A stretch of 49,592 nt of DNA from Lachnospiraceae bacterium (GCA_910574715.1 CAJTCH010000039.1:1-49592); one strand, 5' to 3'; positions 33,616 through 42,964 are shown, counted from the stretch's first letter. The notes: generated by a model from the sequence alone, not told the origin. A program made the numbers and translations.

Positions 33616-35178
33616 ATGAACAAAAACCAGGCGTCCGGAACGGCAAAGAAGGGATTATTCCGTATCATTTTCAGCAGAACCGGAATTATTCTGCTGATGC
33701 TGCTGATTCAATTAGGGTCTATAGCGGGATCGATCCATTATCTGCAGGCATATCTTCCATATATTTATGGAACGCTGATCGTGTTAGAAGCAGTGATACT
33801 GATATACATCATCAATACGAAGGGCAATCCGGCGTTCAAGATGACATGGATGCTGTGCGTCCTGGTATTTCCGGTGTTTGGAGTGATATTCTATATCTTT
33901 GTGCAGATGCAGGTGGGCACCAGATTCCTGCAGAACAGGCTGTCGACTTTAAGGATCGAGACGGCTCCGTATATGCAGCAGGATCCGGAGATCGTGGAGA
34001 ACCTGTGGGCGAGCAAGTCTGCCAATGCCCATCTGTCCTATTATCTGTCCAGGCAATTGGGGTTCCCCACCTACCGCAATACGTCGGTCCAGTATTTCCC
34101 GCTGGGGGAGTATAAGCTTGGAGCGATGCTGTCGGAGCTTAAGAAGGCCAAAAGATACATATTCATGGAATATTTTATCGTGGAGAAGGGATACATGTGG
34201 GGATCAATCCTTGAGATCCTCAAGGAGAAGGCAAGGGACGGCGTAGAAGTACGCTTCATGTATGACGGCATGTGCGCCATATCCATGCTGCCCTATAATT
34301 ATCCAAGACAGCTTGAGAGATTCGGGATCCAGTGCAAGATGTCGAATCCCATCAAACCGTTCCTGTCAACGACCCAGAACAACCGGGACCACCGCAAGAT
34401 CTGTGTGATCGACGGCAAGGTGGCATTTACCGGAGGGATCAACTTAGGAGATGAGTACATCAACAGGAAAGAGCGGTTCGGACACTGGAAGGACACGGCG
34501 GTCATGCTTAAGGGGGACGCGGTGCAAAGCCTGACCATGATATTTCTGCAGATGTGGAACGTAGAAGAGAGACGGCCCGAGAGATATAAGAAATACCTGA
34601 CGCCTAAGAAGACGGAGCTTCACAGAGGCTTAGGCTATGTGATCCCCTATGCGGACAGTCCCTTTGACAATGAGAATGTGGGTGAAGAGGTGTATTTCCA
34701 CATACTGAACCATGCGAAGAAGTATGTGCATATCATGACGCCTTATCTGATACTGGACAATGAGATGATCACCACGCTTACAAGGGTGGCCAAGAGCGGG
34801 ATCGAGGTCATCATCATCATGCCCCATATCCCGGATAAGTGGTATGCGTTTGCAGTGGCGAAGACCTATTATAAGGAGCTGATCGAGAGCGGCGTCCAGA
34901 TCTATGAGTACACGCCCGGATTCGTCCATGCCAAGGTGTTTGTCTCGGATGACGACACGGCTACGGTGGGGACCATCAATCTGGATTACAGAAGTCTCTA
35001 CCTGCATTTTGAATGCGGTGTATTCATCTATAATAATCCAGAGATCGACAGGATCGAGAAGGATTTCAAGAAGACTCTCAAGAAGTGCCACAAGGTAACG
35101 CTGGTGGAGGCCAAGGAGAGAAGCCTGCTCACCAAGCTGTGCGGACACGTGCTGCGGATGGTGGCGCCGCTTATGTAA
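33616..35178 (+). CDS. cls: Cardiolipin synthase (phospholipase D family)
   Basis: From ATG at 33616 (AAAGGAG upstream) the protein has 520 residues, the usual length. Two or three N-terminal membrane helices (LLMLLIQLGSIAG, GTLIVLEAVILIYI, MLCVLVFPVFGVIFYIF) are followed by two phospholipase D motifs, HRKICVIDGKVAFTGGINLG near residue 260 and HAKVFVSDDDTATVGTINLD near 438. It condenses two phosphatidylglycerols to cardiolipin at the membrane. The longer frame from 33562 has no ribosome site. It stands alone, with purA following under its own promoter. Confidence 0.93.
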   Translation: MNKNQASGTAKKGLFRIIFSRTGIILLMLLIQLGSIAGSIHYLQAYLPYIYGTLIVLEAVILIYIINTKGNPAFKMTWMLCVLVFPVFGVIFYIFVQMQVGTRFLQNRLSTLRIETAPYMQQDPEIVENLWASKSANAHLSYYLSRQLGFPTYRNTSVQYFPLGEYKLGAMLSELKKAKRYIFMEYFIVEKGYMWGSILEILKEKARDGVEVRFMYDGMCAISMLPYNYPRQLERFGIQCKMSNPIKPFLSTTQNNRDHRKICVIDGKVAFTGGINLGDEYINRKERFGHWKDTAVMLKGDAVQSLTMIFLQMWNVEERRPERYKKYLTPKKTELHRGLGYVIPYADSPFDNENVGEEVYFHILNHAKKYVHIMTPYLILDNEMITTLTRVAKSGIEVIIIMPHIPDKWYAFAVAKTYYKELIESGVQIYEYTPGFVHAKVFVSDDDTATVGTINLDYRSLYLHFECGVFIYNNPEIDRIEKDFKKTLKKCHKVTLVEAKERSLLTKLCGHVLRMVAPLM

Positions 35179-35199
35179 AGCAAAAGTTTTAAAATGCAT

Positions 35200-35228
35200 T
35201 TTACAGAAGCAGGAAAATATAGTATAAT
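35200..35228 (+). promoter_or_regulatory. Sigma-A-type promoter of purA
   Basis: TTTACA (35200-35205) and TATAAT (35223-35228) are separated by 17 bases, a near-consensus vegetative promoter, about 55 bases before the purA ATG. No purine riboswitch or PurR-type site was recognised in the short leader. Confidence 0.8.
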
Positions 35229-35281
35229 GTTATCTGGTTTTGAGTGGATTATAGTTAAATGATAACGCAGGAGGAATTGAT

Positions 35282-36559
35282 ATGGTAAGAGCAGTAGTTG
35301 GCGCCAATTGGGGAGACGAAGGAAAAGGGAAGATTACGGATATGTTAGCCGAGAGGGCGGATATTATCGTAAGATTCCAGGGAGGAGCGAACGCGGGGCA
35401 TACGATCATCAATGATTACGGTAAGTTTGCGCTGCACACCCTGCCATCCGGTGTATTCTATAGCCATACCACGAGCATCATCGGAAATGGTGTCGCACTG
35501 GATATTCCGGTTCTCTGCAAGGAGATACAGTCTGTTGTCGACAGGGGAGTTCCGGCGCCGAAGATCCTGGTATCAGACCGTGCGCAGATGGTAATGTCAT
35601 ATCACAAGAATTTTGATGCGTATGAGGAGGAACGGCTGGGCGGAAAGTCCTTTGGCTCTACGAAGTCAGGGATCGCTCCGTTCTATTCAGACAAGTATGC
35701 GAAGGTCGGATTCCAGGTAAGCGAGCTGTTTGATGATGAGCTGCTAAGGGAGAAGGTAGTAAGGATCACGGCACAGAAGAACGTGTTGCTTGAGCATCTG
35801 TATCATAAGCCGGCGATTGATCCGGATGAGCTTTATAATGAGCTTCAGGAATATAAGAGGATGATAGAACCGTATGTATGCGATACGTCGCTCTATCTCT
35901 ACAATGCGTTGAAAGAGGGGAAGGAGATTCTTCTTGAGGGACAGCTTGGAACGCTTAAGGATCCGGATCACGGGATCTATCCTATGGTGACCTCTTCCTC
36001 TACATTGGCAGCCTACGGGGCAATCGGGGCAGGAATCCCGCCGTATGAGATCAAGAAGGTGATCACAGTATGCAAGGCTTATTCCAGCGCGGTAGGAGCC
36101 GGCGCGTTCGTAAGTGAGATCTTCGGAGAGGAAGCGGATGAACTGAGACGCCGCGGAGGCGACGGCGGCGAGTTCGGAGCGACTACCGGACGTCCAAGGA
36201 GGATGGGATGGTTCGACTGTGTTGCTTCTAAGTATGGATGCAGGATGCAGGGCGCGACGGATGTGGCGTTTACAGTGCTTGACGTACTTGGGTATCTGGA
36301 TGAGATACCGGTATGCGTGGGCTATGAGATCAACGGGGAGGTGACGACAGATTTCCCTGTGACACATCTGCTTGAGAAGGCGAAGCCTGTCTATAAGAAG
36401 CTTGCAGGATGGAAATGTGACATCAGGGGGATCAAGACTTATGAGGAACTGCCCGAGAACTGCCGGAAGTATATTGAGTTCGTAGAAGAGCAGATTGGGT
36501 ATCCGATCACGATGGTTTCCAACGGACCGGGAAGAGACGATATCATCTATCGCGGATAA
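35282..36559 (+). CDS. purA: Adenylosuccinate synthetase
   Basis: The 425-residue protein matches the family in length and motifs. It joins IMP and aspartate using GTP in the first step of AMP synthesis. The N terminus VVGANWGDEGKGKITDML holds the nucleotide-binding and catalytic Asp/His region (with GGANAGHTI near residue 38). EGQLGTLKDPDHG, TTGRPRRMGWFD and the ending SNGPGRDDIIYRG are also typical. AGGAGG lies 5 bases before the ATG. A terminator follows, so it seems monocistronic. Confidence 0.97.
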   Translation: MVRAVVGANWGDEGKGKITDMLAERADIIVRFQGGANAGHTIINDYGKFALHTLPSGVFYSHTTSIIGNGVALDIPVLCKEIQSVVDRGVPAPKILVSDRAQMVMSYHKNFDAYEEERLGGKSFGSTKSGIAPFYSDKYAKVGFQVSELFDDELLREKVVRITAQKNVLLEHLYHKPAIDPDELYNELQEYKRMIEPYVCDTSLYLYNALKEGKEILLEGQLGTLKDPDHGIYPMVTSSSTLAAYGAIGAGIPPYEIKKVITVCKAYSSAVGAGAFVSEIFGEEADELRRRGGDGGEFGATTGRPRRMGWFDCVASKYGCRMQGATDVAFTVLDVLGYLDEIPVCVGYEINGEVTTDFPVTHLLEKAKPVYKKLAGWKCDIRGIKTYEELPENCRKYIEFVEEQIGYPITMVSNGPGRDDIIYRG

Positions 36560-36565
36560 GTATAT

Positions 36566-36616
36566 AGAGGGCCTGTCAGGGGATGAGAGTTTGGGCTTCC
36601 CCTGGCGGCTCTTTTT
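36566..36616 (+). terminator. Rho-independent terminator after purA
   Basis: CAGGGG (36577-36582) pairs with CCCCTG (36599-36604). An imperfect outer pairing of GAGGGCC with GGCTC extends the stem, and TTTTT follows at 36612-36616. Confidence 0.75.
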
Positions 36617-36704
36617 ACATTTTAGATACATTTCCATAGGATTTTCGAGATTTCTCCTGGATATAATACCGCATATAGAAAAAGACAGAAGAGGAGCGGT
36701 AGAT

Positions 36705-38552
36705 ATGTGCGGGATCTGTGGGATAATCGGAGAGACAGAAGGTAAGGAGCAGGTGCTTTCACGGATGATGAAGGCGCTTAAGCACCGCGGGCCGGACGGA
36801 AGGGACAGTTATATCACAAGAGATGCAATGCTGGGATTTCAAAGGCTTGGTATCATAGATCTGGAGACAGGAATGCAGCCGATCCAGAATGAAGATAAGA
36901 GTAAGACGCTGGTTTTCAACGGGGAGATCTATAATTACCGGATCTTAAGGGACATGTTAAGGCAAAAGGGACACCGGTTCGAGACAGATTCGGATTCAGA
37001 GGTGATCCTTCACGGATATGAGGAATATGGCAAGGTATTCCTGGATAAATTAAGAGGGATGTTCAGCTTCGCTGTCTGGGATGATAAGGAGAAGACTTTG
37101 TTCGCGGCAAGAGATTATTTTGGGATCAAACCTTTTTATTACACGGTGGCAGGAGATACTCTCGTATTTGCATCGGAGATCAAGAGTATTCTGGAATACC
37201 CGGGATATCACAGAGAAATGAACGAGGAGGCGCTGGAACAGTATCTGTCTTTCCAGTATTCGGTGCTGCCGGAGACATTCTTTAAAGGGATCTACCAATT
37301 GCTGCCGGGACATTATCTGACATATACGCTGTCAGGGGAGCTTCGGACGACACGGTATTTCGAGCCGTCTCTTAAGCCCGGGAAGGGTCTTTTGGAGGAG
37401 CGTCTTCTGGAGGATGTGAAGAATGTGATCGGCCAGTCGGTGAAGCGTCATCTGATCAGTGATGTAGAGGTGGGCAGCTTCTTATCCGGCGGGGTAGATT
37501 CGAGCATGGTTGCGGCAGCGTCCGGCTGCGGCAGGACCTTTACGGTGGGCTTCGAGAATGAAGGAGCCCTGTATGACGAGACGGCATATGCAAGGGAGCT
37601 TGCGGGCGCCCTTGGGACAGATCATCATTGCAGATACATTACGAAGGAGGAATTCAGGGAAGCGGTTCCCAAAGTGATGTATCATCTGGACGAGCCTCTT
37701 GGCGACGCATCGGCGGTGGCACTCTATTTCCTTGCGCAGGAGGCGTCTAAGGAGGTGAAGGTGGTGCTGTCCGGAGAGGGGGCGGACGAGATATTCGGTG
37801 GCTATAATATCTATCTGGAACCTGAGGCGCTTAAAACTCTTGGGTGGCTGCCGGCGGGGGCAAGGCGATGGCTTGCGTCTATGGCCGAATATCTGCCAAG
37901 GCATATGAAGGGCAGGAATTATCTGATCCGGGCGTCGCAGTCTCTTAGGGAGCGTTATATCGGGAATGCCTATATCTTCCATACCAGGGAGCGAAGAGAG
38001 ATCCTTAGGCGGCCCGGGAATGCGAAGGAGCCGGCAGATTACCTGGAAGGCGCCTATGAGAGGGCGGCGCCGCTTCCGGATTCTGACCAGATGCAGTACA
38101 TAGATCTTAGATATTGGCTTCCGGGAGATATCTTACAGAAGGCGGATAAGATGAGCATGGCGCATTCGCTGGAACTTAGGGTTCCGTTCCTTGACAGGGA
38201 TGTGTTTCAGATCGCAAGAGCGATTCCCCATGAGATGAAGACAAGGCGCTGCACAACCAAGTATCTGCTGAGGAGAGCGGCAGACGCTTATCTTCCGGAG
38301 AAGGTCGCGCGCAGGAAGAAACTGGGCTTCCCGATTCCGATCAGGAACTGGATGAAGGAACAGGACTGGTATCAGGAGATAGCGGAAGTATTTACAGGGA
38401 AGGCGGCAGCGGAATATTTTCATACGGAGAAGCTTGTGAAGCTTCTTAAGGAGCACAGGGACGGGAAGGAGGACAACAGCAGGAAGATCTGGACGGTCTA
38501 TGCGTTCCTCGTATGGCACAAGGTGTATTTTGGTAACAATGAAGGTATCTGA
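36705..38552 (+). CDS. asnB: Asparagine synthetase, glutamine-hydrolysing
   Basis: From ATG at 36705 the protein has 615 residues. The mature N terminus is Cys2 (MCGICGI), the nucleophile of the glutaminase domain, which fixes this start; the 70-codon upstream extension in the same frame is non-coding. Residues to about 200 form the class II amidotransferase domain (HRGPDGRDSY, VFNGEIYN, DSDSEVILHGYEEYG). The synthetase domain follows with the ATP pyrophosphatase loop SFLSGGVDSSM near 255, and VVLSGEGADEIFGGYN. It makes asparagine from aspartate, glutamine and ATP. The length resembles the Bacillus subtilis paralogues. A role in amidating cell-wall or secondary products cannot be excluded. 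Confidence 0.94.
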   Translation: MCGICGIIGETEGKEQVLSRMMKALKHRGPDGRDSYITRDAMLGFQRLGIIDLETGMQPIQNEDKSKTLVFNGEIYNYRILRDMLRQKGHRFETDSDSEVILHGYEEYGKVFLDKLRGMFSFAVWDDKEKTLFAARDYFGIKPFYYTVAGDTLVFASEIKSILEYPGYHREMNEEALEQYLSFQYSVLPETFFKGIYQLLPGHYLTYTLSGELRTTRYFEPSLKPGKGLLEERLLEDVKNVIGQSVKRHLISDVEVGSFLSGGVDSSMVAAASGCGRTFTVGFENEGALYDETAYARELAGALGTDHHCRYITKEEFREAVPKVMYHLDEPLGDASAVALYFLAQEASKEVKVVLSGEGADEIFGGYNIYLEPEALKTLGWLPAGARRWLASMAEYLPRHMKGRNYLIRASQSLRERYIGNAYIFHTRERREILRRPGNAKEPADYLEGAYERAAPLPDSDQMQYIDLRYWLPGDILQKADKMSMAHSLELRVPFLDRDVFQIARAIPHEMKTRRCTTKYLLRRAADAYLPEKVARRKKLGFPIPIRNWMKEQDWYQEIAEVFTGKAAAEYFHTEKLVKLLKEHRDGKEDNSRKIWTVYAFLVWHKVYFGNNEGI

Positions 38553-38600
38553 ATTGTTACGTATTTTGAAGCGTGACGGTTAGCAAAGAGGGTGGTAAGG

Positions 38601-39296
38601 ATGACGGTGACGGAGGAGATCAGAATACTGGTGATAGAGGATGAGAAGCCGATCGCGGATATTCTGGAATATGGATTTAAGAAGGAAGGCTTCAAGGTGA
38701 AAAGCGCTTATACCGGCGCCGACGGGCTTAGGGAGGCAAAGGAGTTTGGAGCGCATCTGGCGCTTCTGGATTGGATGCTTCCGGATCTCAGCGGAGTGGA
38801 TGTCTGTAAGATGCTGACGGAACAATATAATATCCCGATCATCATGCTGACAGCGCGGGGGAGTATCGATGATAAGGTATACGGGCTTGAATCCGGGGCG
38901 GACGATTATATCACGAAGCCTTTCGACCTGCGGGAGGTGATCGTCCGTGTGAAGACCATCCTGAGGCGGTTTGGAAAGTCTTTGAAGGGGCAGGAGGAAG
39001 AACGGGAGATCCGCGTGAAGAATGCGGTGATCTCCGAGCGGGAACGGACAGTGTGCCAGGACGGAGAATATGTGGAGCTGACGCCAAAGGAATTCGATCT
39101 GCTGGTCTTTCTGGTGAAGAACCCAAGGCGGGTGTTCACCCGCTCACATCTGCTTGACGAGATATGGGGCTATGATTTCATGGGAGATACAAGGACGGTA
39201 GATATTCATATACAGAGGCTCAGGAAGAAGCTGTGTATGGGAGAAGCTATCGTGACGGTGTTCGGCGTGGGGTATAAGTACGTACCGGAGGAATAG
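38601..39296 (+). CDS. OmpR/PhoB-family response regulator
   Basis: The 231-residue protein has a receiver domain (VIEDE, phospho-acceptor Asp in LALLDWMLPDLSG, LTARGS, Lys in DYITKPFDL) and a winged-helix DNA-binding domain (LTPKEFDLLVFLVKN, RSHLLDEIWGYDFMGDTRTVD). I chose ATG 38601, 9 bases after GAGG, over GTG 38592, which directly abuts it. The kinase gene begins 4 bases downstream. Targets are unknown; the lipoprotein gene after the kinase is a candidate. Confidence 0.95.
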   Translation: MTVTEEIRILVIEDEKPIADILEYGFKKEGFKVKSAYTGADGLREAKEFGAHLALLDWMLPDLSGVDVCKMLTEQYNIPIIMLTARGSIDDKVYGLESGADDYITKPFDLREVIVRVKTILRRFGKSLKGQEEEREIRVKNAVISERERTVCQDGEYVELTPKEFDLLVFLVKNPRRVFTRSHLLDEIWGYDFMGDTRTVDIHIQRLRKKLCMGEAIVTVFGVGYKYVPEE

Positions 39297-39300
39297 GCTG

Positions 39301-40809
39301 GTGTGGAAGATGGATGATCGAAAGAACAGATTCTTTCATGGGATCTTGTTTCGGATGAGTGTGTGGGTGCTGCTGTTAGGGCTATTAAGTGTCCTGGCTG
39401 TCACGTATTTTGTAAGGATGCGTATGCAGTATAATCTGGAGAGACAGATCATGAAGGAGCTTCAGAGTATAGAGAGCAATACGGAGCTCTACATCCGCCA
39501 GGTCCTGCTGATCAATAACCGCCAGATAGACGAGGCCGGGTTCCAGGAATGTACCCGTGAGATCGAGCAGCAGCTTAAGAATGCGGGATATCAGGAGGCG
39601 GCGCTCTATGACAGCGGCGGGCGTCTTTTAAGCCGGGGTGTAAGGCAAAGGTTTGAAGGGGCCGAAGAACGGGAGGATTTCCGGCTTGCGAAGGGCGGGC
39701 AGAGCGCGTTTACCATATATTATGGCGGGCAAAATCGGTGTGAGGTGTATTTTACCATGCCGATGATAGAAGGGATGGGGCAAAAGATCGGGATCGTCAG
39801 CTATTTCCTGGACTATCACGAGATGTGCGAGAGAGAATGGACAATCCTAAAGGAGATCGTCAGGATCACGGTGCTGGCCTTTGCAGTCATTTACCTGGTG
39901 GTGTGGGTGATGATCCGGCGCATGGTCTCTCCGATCCGTCTTCTCGGCCGCACCTCCAGTGATATCTCAAGCCATCTTAAGGACGGGCAGTTTGACAGCG
40001 AGGTATTAGGGAAACTCAAGGTCAACGAGAGAAAGGATGAGATTGGGGAGCTGTCGCGGAATTATACACAGATGCTTAAGGTTACAAAGGAGCAGTTCGA
40101 GAAGATCCAGGAGGACAGGGACCATATCTTAGCGCTTTGGAACAGCCGGCAGGAGTTCTATAATAATGTGACCCATGAGCTTAAGACGCCGCTTACGACG
40201 ATCTCGGGTTATGCCCAGCTCATGGAGGAGAACGGGCTTGGAGACGAGGAATTGTTCTATAACGGGATGGAGCATATCCTGCAGGAGAGTACCAGGCTGC
40301 ACCGTATGGTGGTCCAGCTCCTGGAAATGCAGGATAAGGACAGGTATCTTCGGATGGAGCCTCTGGATATCGCCGATACCTTGAGAAATGTGGTGGATGC
40401 CATGCGGATGAAAGCGCGGCGGTATGAGAATACGCTGGTTCTGGAGGGGGATGCTATACCTTGTCTTGTTCGCGGAAGAGAAGACCGGATCCGGCAAGTA
40501 TTGATCAACTTGATCGATAATGCCATCAAGTATGGGAAGCCGGGAAAGGAGATCTGGATCCGGCTCACGAGGCGGAAGAATCAGATCCAGATCGCAGTTG
40601 CGAATCAGGGGAAGGGCATAGAGGCGGACGAGGCAGCACATATCTTCGAGCCGTTCTACCGGGTGGATAAGGAGCGGTCAAGGGAGATGGGAAGCTCCGG
40701 GCTTGGACTGGCCATCTCCAGGAAGATTATGGAGGAGCACGGAGGAACGATCCAGGTGAAGAGCGAGCCGGACGGGTATACTATATTTATGGTCAGTTTT
40801 CCGGCATAA
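39301..40809 (+). CDS. HAMP-containing sensor histidine kinase
   Basis: The 502-residue protein has a membrane helix at about 18-38, an extracytoplasmic region to about 185, a second helix at about 188-207, a HAMP linker (RRMVSPIRLLGRTSS to DEIGELSRNYTQM), a HisKA domain with His292 in NVTHELKTPLT, and an ATPase domain (NLIDNAIKYG, GKGIEADEAAHIFEPFYRVDK, GSSGLGLAISRKI). It is the partner of the preceding OmpR-type regulator. GTG at 39301 is the likely start because GGAGGA lies about 9 bases upstream. Confidence 0.94.
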   Translation: MWKMDDRKNRFFHGILFRMSVWVLLLGLLSVLAVTYFVRMRMQYNLERQIMKELQSIESNTELYIRQVLLINNRQIDEAGFQECTREIEQQLKNAGYQEAALYDSGGRLLSRGVRQRFEGAEEREDFRLAKGGQSAFTIYYGGQNRCEVYFTMPMIEGMGQKIGIVSYFLDYHEMCEREWTILKEIVRITVLAFAVIYLVVWVMIRRMVSPIRLLGRTSSDISSHLKDGQFDSEVLGKLKVNERKDEIGELSRNYTQMLKVTKEQFEKIQEDRDHILALWNSRQEFYNNVTHELKTPLTTISGYAQLMEENGLGDEELFYNGMEHILQESTRLHRMVVQLLEMQDKDRYLRMEPLDIADTLRNVVDAMRMKARRYENTLVLEGDAIPCLVRGREDRIRQVLINLIDNAIKYGKPGKEIWIRLTRRKNQIQIAVANQGKGIEADEAAHIFEPFYRVDKERSREMGSSGLGLAISRKIMEEHGGTIQVKSEPDGYTIFMVSFPA

Positions 40810-40819
40810 TAGTTTGCAA

Positions 40820-40842
40820 TACATGCCCCTTAGGGGCATGTA
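40820..40842. promoter_or_regulatory. 23-base perfect palindrome between kinase and lipoprotein genes
   Basis: The arms TACATGCCCCT and AGGGGCATGTA flank a single central T. No T-run follows, so it is a poor terminator. It could be an operator for the lipoprotein gene or a transcript-stabilising hairpin. A short second dyad around CCCGCATGGG lies just downstream. Confidence 0.5.
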
Positions 40843-40912
40843 ATCGGAGTATACCCGCATGGGTGTGCTTTATATTTTGGATGATGCATAGTCATGGAAA
40901 AGAGATATCGGT

Positions 40913-42148
40913 ATGAGAAGTGACAGAAAAGGGACAAAACAAGTGATGGCGTTGATCGTGGCAGGGCTCCTGTTGTGCGGATGTGCCGGGCAGGAGACGT
41001 CGAAGACCATTGTCCTGCCAAAGGAGACGGAAGATGCGGAGAATAATGCGGGAATCGATGTCAGGGATATCAAGGAGTATAGCTTTGAAGGCAGTGTATA
41101 TTCCATGACCTGGAAGAAAGAATCCAGGGAAGAGATCTGTGTACTCCGGGATCAGGGGGAAGGCTTAGGTTATCAGACTATGAATATTTATCAGGGGACG
41201 GAATCGGACATTGCGGTCTTTGAGGAGCGTCCGGTCAGCGTATCGCAGCTTGCTCCCGGAGGACAGTATGTCTTGTACGAGACTTTTGATAACAACATGA
41301 TCCAGCTTATCCTGTATCGGGTGCAGACAGGGGAAAAGTTGGTGATCCATGAAAGGGACGGTTCGATGGATACATGTTGTTTTAGGTGGAGCGGTGACGG
41401 TACGAGGTTCTTTGTGTGGACGGACGGAAATTACAGCGGGCAGAATGCAGTGCAGATGTATCCCATCTGCCGGTATGATGCCTTGAGCGGGGAGAAGACG
41501 GAGATTATGATGGAAGGAACCGAGAATGCATGGAGGCAGGCGATTCCCAATGAAGATGGGTCGAAGGTGTATGTGCGGGAGGAGTATCCCGATCAGGAGG
41601 GGAACGTGCCGATATCTTCCGAAGAATGGCTGGAACTGTATGGAGTTGAGAATACGGAGTTGAAGACAGGTGCAGCGTATGCAGACGGGTATGAACCGTC
41701 TCTTCCGGGAAGAAGCTGGGTATTAGAAATGGATACGGCTGCAATTCGGGAGATTGACGGGGAGAATGGAGATATTCCGAATTTGATCAGATATACAGAT
41801 CAGGGAGTAATTGGAAGAAACGGGGAAGAAGTGTGGATGATGGCAGAGCCTCTGAGTGAATTCCCAAAAGAGAGGATCCTGATGACAGATTGTGAAAAGG
41901 TCTGTGTATGCGGGAAGGGCGATCATATCTTCTTGCTTGACCGCGAGAGTGGGACGGATACGATGCAGATCATGGGAATCAAGGTCCAGGATGGGGAGAT
42001 TGTGGGGCGTCAGGTGTTATATAAGGGAATCAACGGATATTGCTCCGGAGTGGAAGTGGGGGCGGATGACGGAGAACTGATCGTTCAGACGATCGGATAT
42101 CTGGAGAATGGGAACAGCTTAGCGCAGGTGACGGTGCTGGAATATTGA
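40913..42148 (+). CDS. Predicted lipoprotein linked to the two-component system
   Basis: The 411-residue protein has a lipoprotein signal peptide with hydrophobic VMALIVAGLLL and a lipobox LCGC, so Cys24 is the predicted lipid-anchored residue. The rest is beta-rich with repeated patterns such as GQYVLYETFDNNMIQLILYRVQTGEK and CCFRWSGDGTRFFVWTDG, suggestive of a beta-propeller of the TolB/WD40-like sort; this is inferred from spacing only. No enzyme motif is seen. It follows the OmpR-type kinase by 103 bases, so it may be its sensor partner or target. Confidence 0.75.
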   Translation: MRSDRKGTKQVMALIVAGLLLCGCAGQETSKTIVLPKETEDAENNAGIDVRDIKEYSFEGSVYSMTWKKESREEICVLRDQGEGLGYQTMNIYQGTESDIAVFEERPVSVSQLAPGGQYVLYETFDNNMIQLILYRVQTGEKLVIHERDGSMDTCCFRWSGDGTRFFVWTDGNYSGQNAVQMYPICRYDALSGEKTEIMMEGTENAWRQAIPNEDGSKVYVREEYPDQEGNVPISSEEWLELYGVENTELKTGAAYADGYEPSLPGRSWVLEMDTAAIREIDGENGDIPNLIRYTDQGVIGRNGEEVWMMAEPLSEFPKERILMTDCEKVCVCGKGDHIFLLDRESGTDTMQIMGIKVQDGEIVGRQVLYKGINGYCSGVEVGADDGELIVQTIGYLENGNSLAQVTVLEY

Positions 42149-42436
42149 AGGATTTCATTAGATAATTTTAAGAAATCCCTAATCTTTCTTTTAGAAAATT
42201 GCCATAGCATAGACACATTTAGCTGGTATTCTGTTTATAGTTATTATAGAGGCATATCTATTGGGGTATGCCCATATAATAATAATACGGGGACTTCGCT
42301 ATATTCATTGGCGGATCGTAATGAGGGGAAGGAAGACGATACATAGTGTCAGCTCCCGTGAGTATAAATATGGCGTATTCCTGAAACCTCGGCCTGCGGG
42401 CAGGGAATTTCAGGATATCAAAGAAGGAGGTATTAC
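42149..42436 (+). promoter_or_regulatory. AT-rich upstream region and structured leader of a small ORF
   Basis: The first half is AT-rich promoter-like DNA with an inverted pair GGCATA/TATGCC around 42251-42272. The second half, from about 42330, is GC-richer and can fold: TCCTGAAA pairs with TTTCAGGA around an inner CCTG-CGGG-CAGG hairpin, about 15 bases before GAAGGAGG. No known riboswitch consensus was recognised. A longer overlapping frame through this region (42261-42629) was judged a shadow. Confidence 0.35.
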
Positions 42437-42592
42437 ATGCAGCGGAAAAAGAAAACGAATCATACAGAAGTTCTCTCTATTGAGGAATACCTTACGAAAA
42501 GAAAAAGAGTCAGAGACATGGATCCAAGCCAGGTGCGGGGAGGAATCCCAGAGGAAAATCAGGCATTGGTCCTGGCAGGATTATGTATATAG
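42437..42592 (+). CDS. Small 51-residue protein or peptide of unknown function
   Basis: ATG at 42437 follows GAAGGAGG at 6 bases spacing, the best ribosome site in this stretch, and the frame is closed by TAG at 42590-42592, just before a strong terminator. The product is basic at the N terminus (MQRKKKTNHTEVLS), then reads SIEEYLTKRKRV and ends with LVLAGLCI. It has no signal peptide or membrane helix. The C-terminal cysteine and short length recall precursor peptides, but no modifying enzyme is nearby. I do not recognise the family. Confidence 0.5.
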   Translation: MQRKKKTNHTEVLSIEEYLTKRKRVRDMDPSQVRGGIPEENQALVLAGLCI

Positions 42593-42599
42593 GAGAATG

Positions 42600-42627
42600 A
42601 ACAGACCCTTTACGGGTCTGTTTTTTT
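42600..42627 (+). terminator. Rho-independent terminator
   Basis: AACAGACCC pairs with GGGTCTGTT around TTTAC, followed by a run of T. It ends the small-ORF transcript and also covers the last codons and stop of the convergent membrane protein gene. Confidence 0.9.
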
Positions 42628-42858
42628 GATGGGATCGCTGTCTTCTTCATTGGTTCTGGTAAGCCGGTATACCAGCGTATAGGCATAGAGAAGGACCGGA
42701 AGAATAATCGTACAGGCAATGGAAGCCATGAGAAGATCCTGTGCGGCGGGGTGGTCGATCAGTGCGAAGGCAAGGGTGCCGGTGTACATGGCAAAGAGCA
42801 GAAAGGCGCCGATTGCCGCCAGGATTCGTTTTGTTTTGCTTGTTTTTGTATTTTTCAT
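42610..42858 (-). CDS. Small two-helix membrane protein of unknown function
   Basis: The 82-residue protein has a basic start (MKNTKTSKTKR), two hydrophobic helices (ILAAIGAFLLFAMYTGTLAF and LLMASIACTIILPVLLYAY) and a charged tail. AAGGAGG lies before its ATG on the minus strand. It is typical of small uncharacterised Lachnospiraceae membrane proteins. It diverges from the SEC-C gene and converges on the small ORF. No function can be given. Confidence 0.75.
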   Translation of the reverse strand: MKNTKTSKTKRILAAIGAFLLFAMYTGTLAFALIDHPAAQDLLMASIACTIILPVLLYAYTLVYRLTRTNEEDSDPIKKTDP

Positions 42859-42964
42859 GCGAATCCTCCTTTACATCTTAACGAGACTTTAGTATATTAT
42901 ATAAGTGGCAGGAAAAAATTGCAAACACAAATATAAAAACAAATACAAAGGAGCAAAATATATT

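Noticed and set aside
36495..36704. N-terminal 70-codon extension of asnB
   Set aside because: It overlaps purA and its terminator; the enzyme needs Cys2 after the ATG at 36705.
42261..42629. A 122-codon frame through the leader and small ORF
   Set aside because: It has no ribosome site, runs through the hairpin leader and the terminator, and its product is not protein-like; the 51-codon frame at 42437 has a strong ribosome site.
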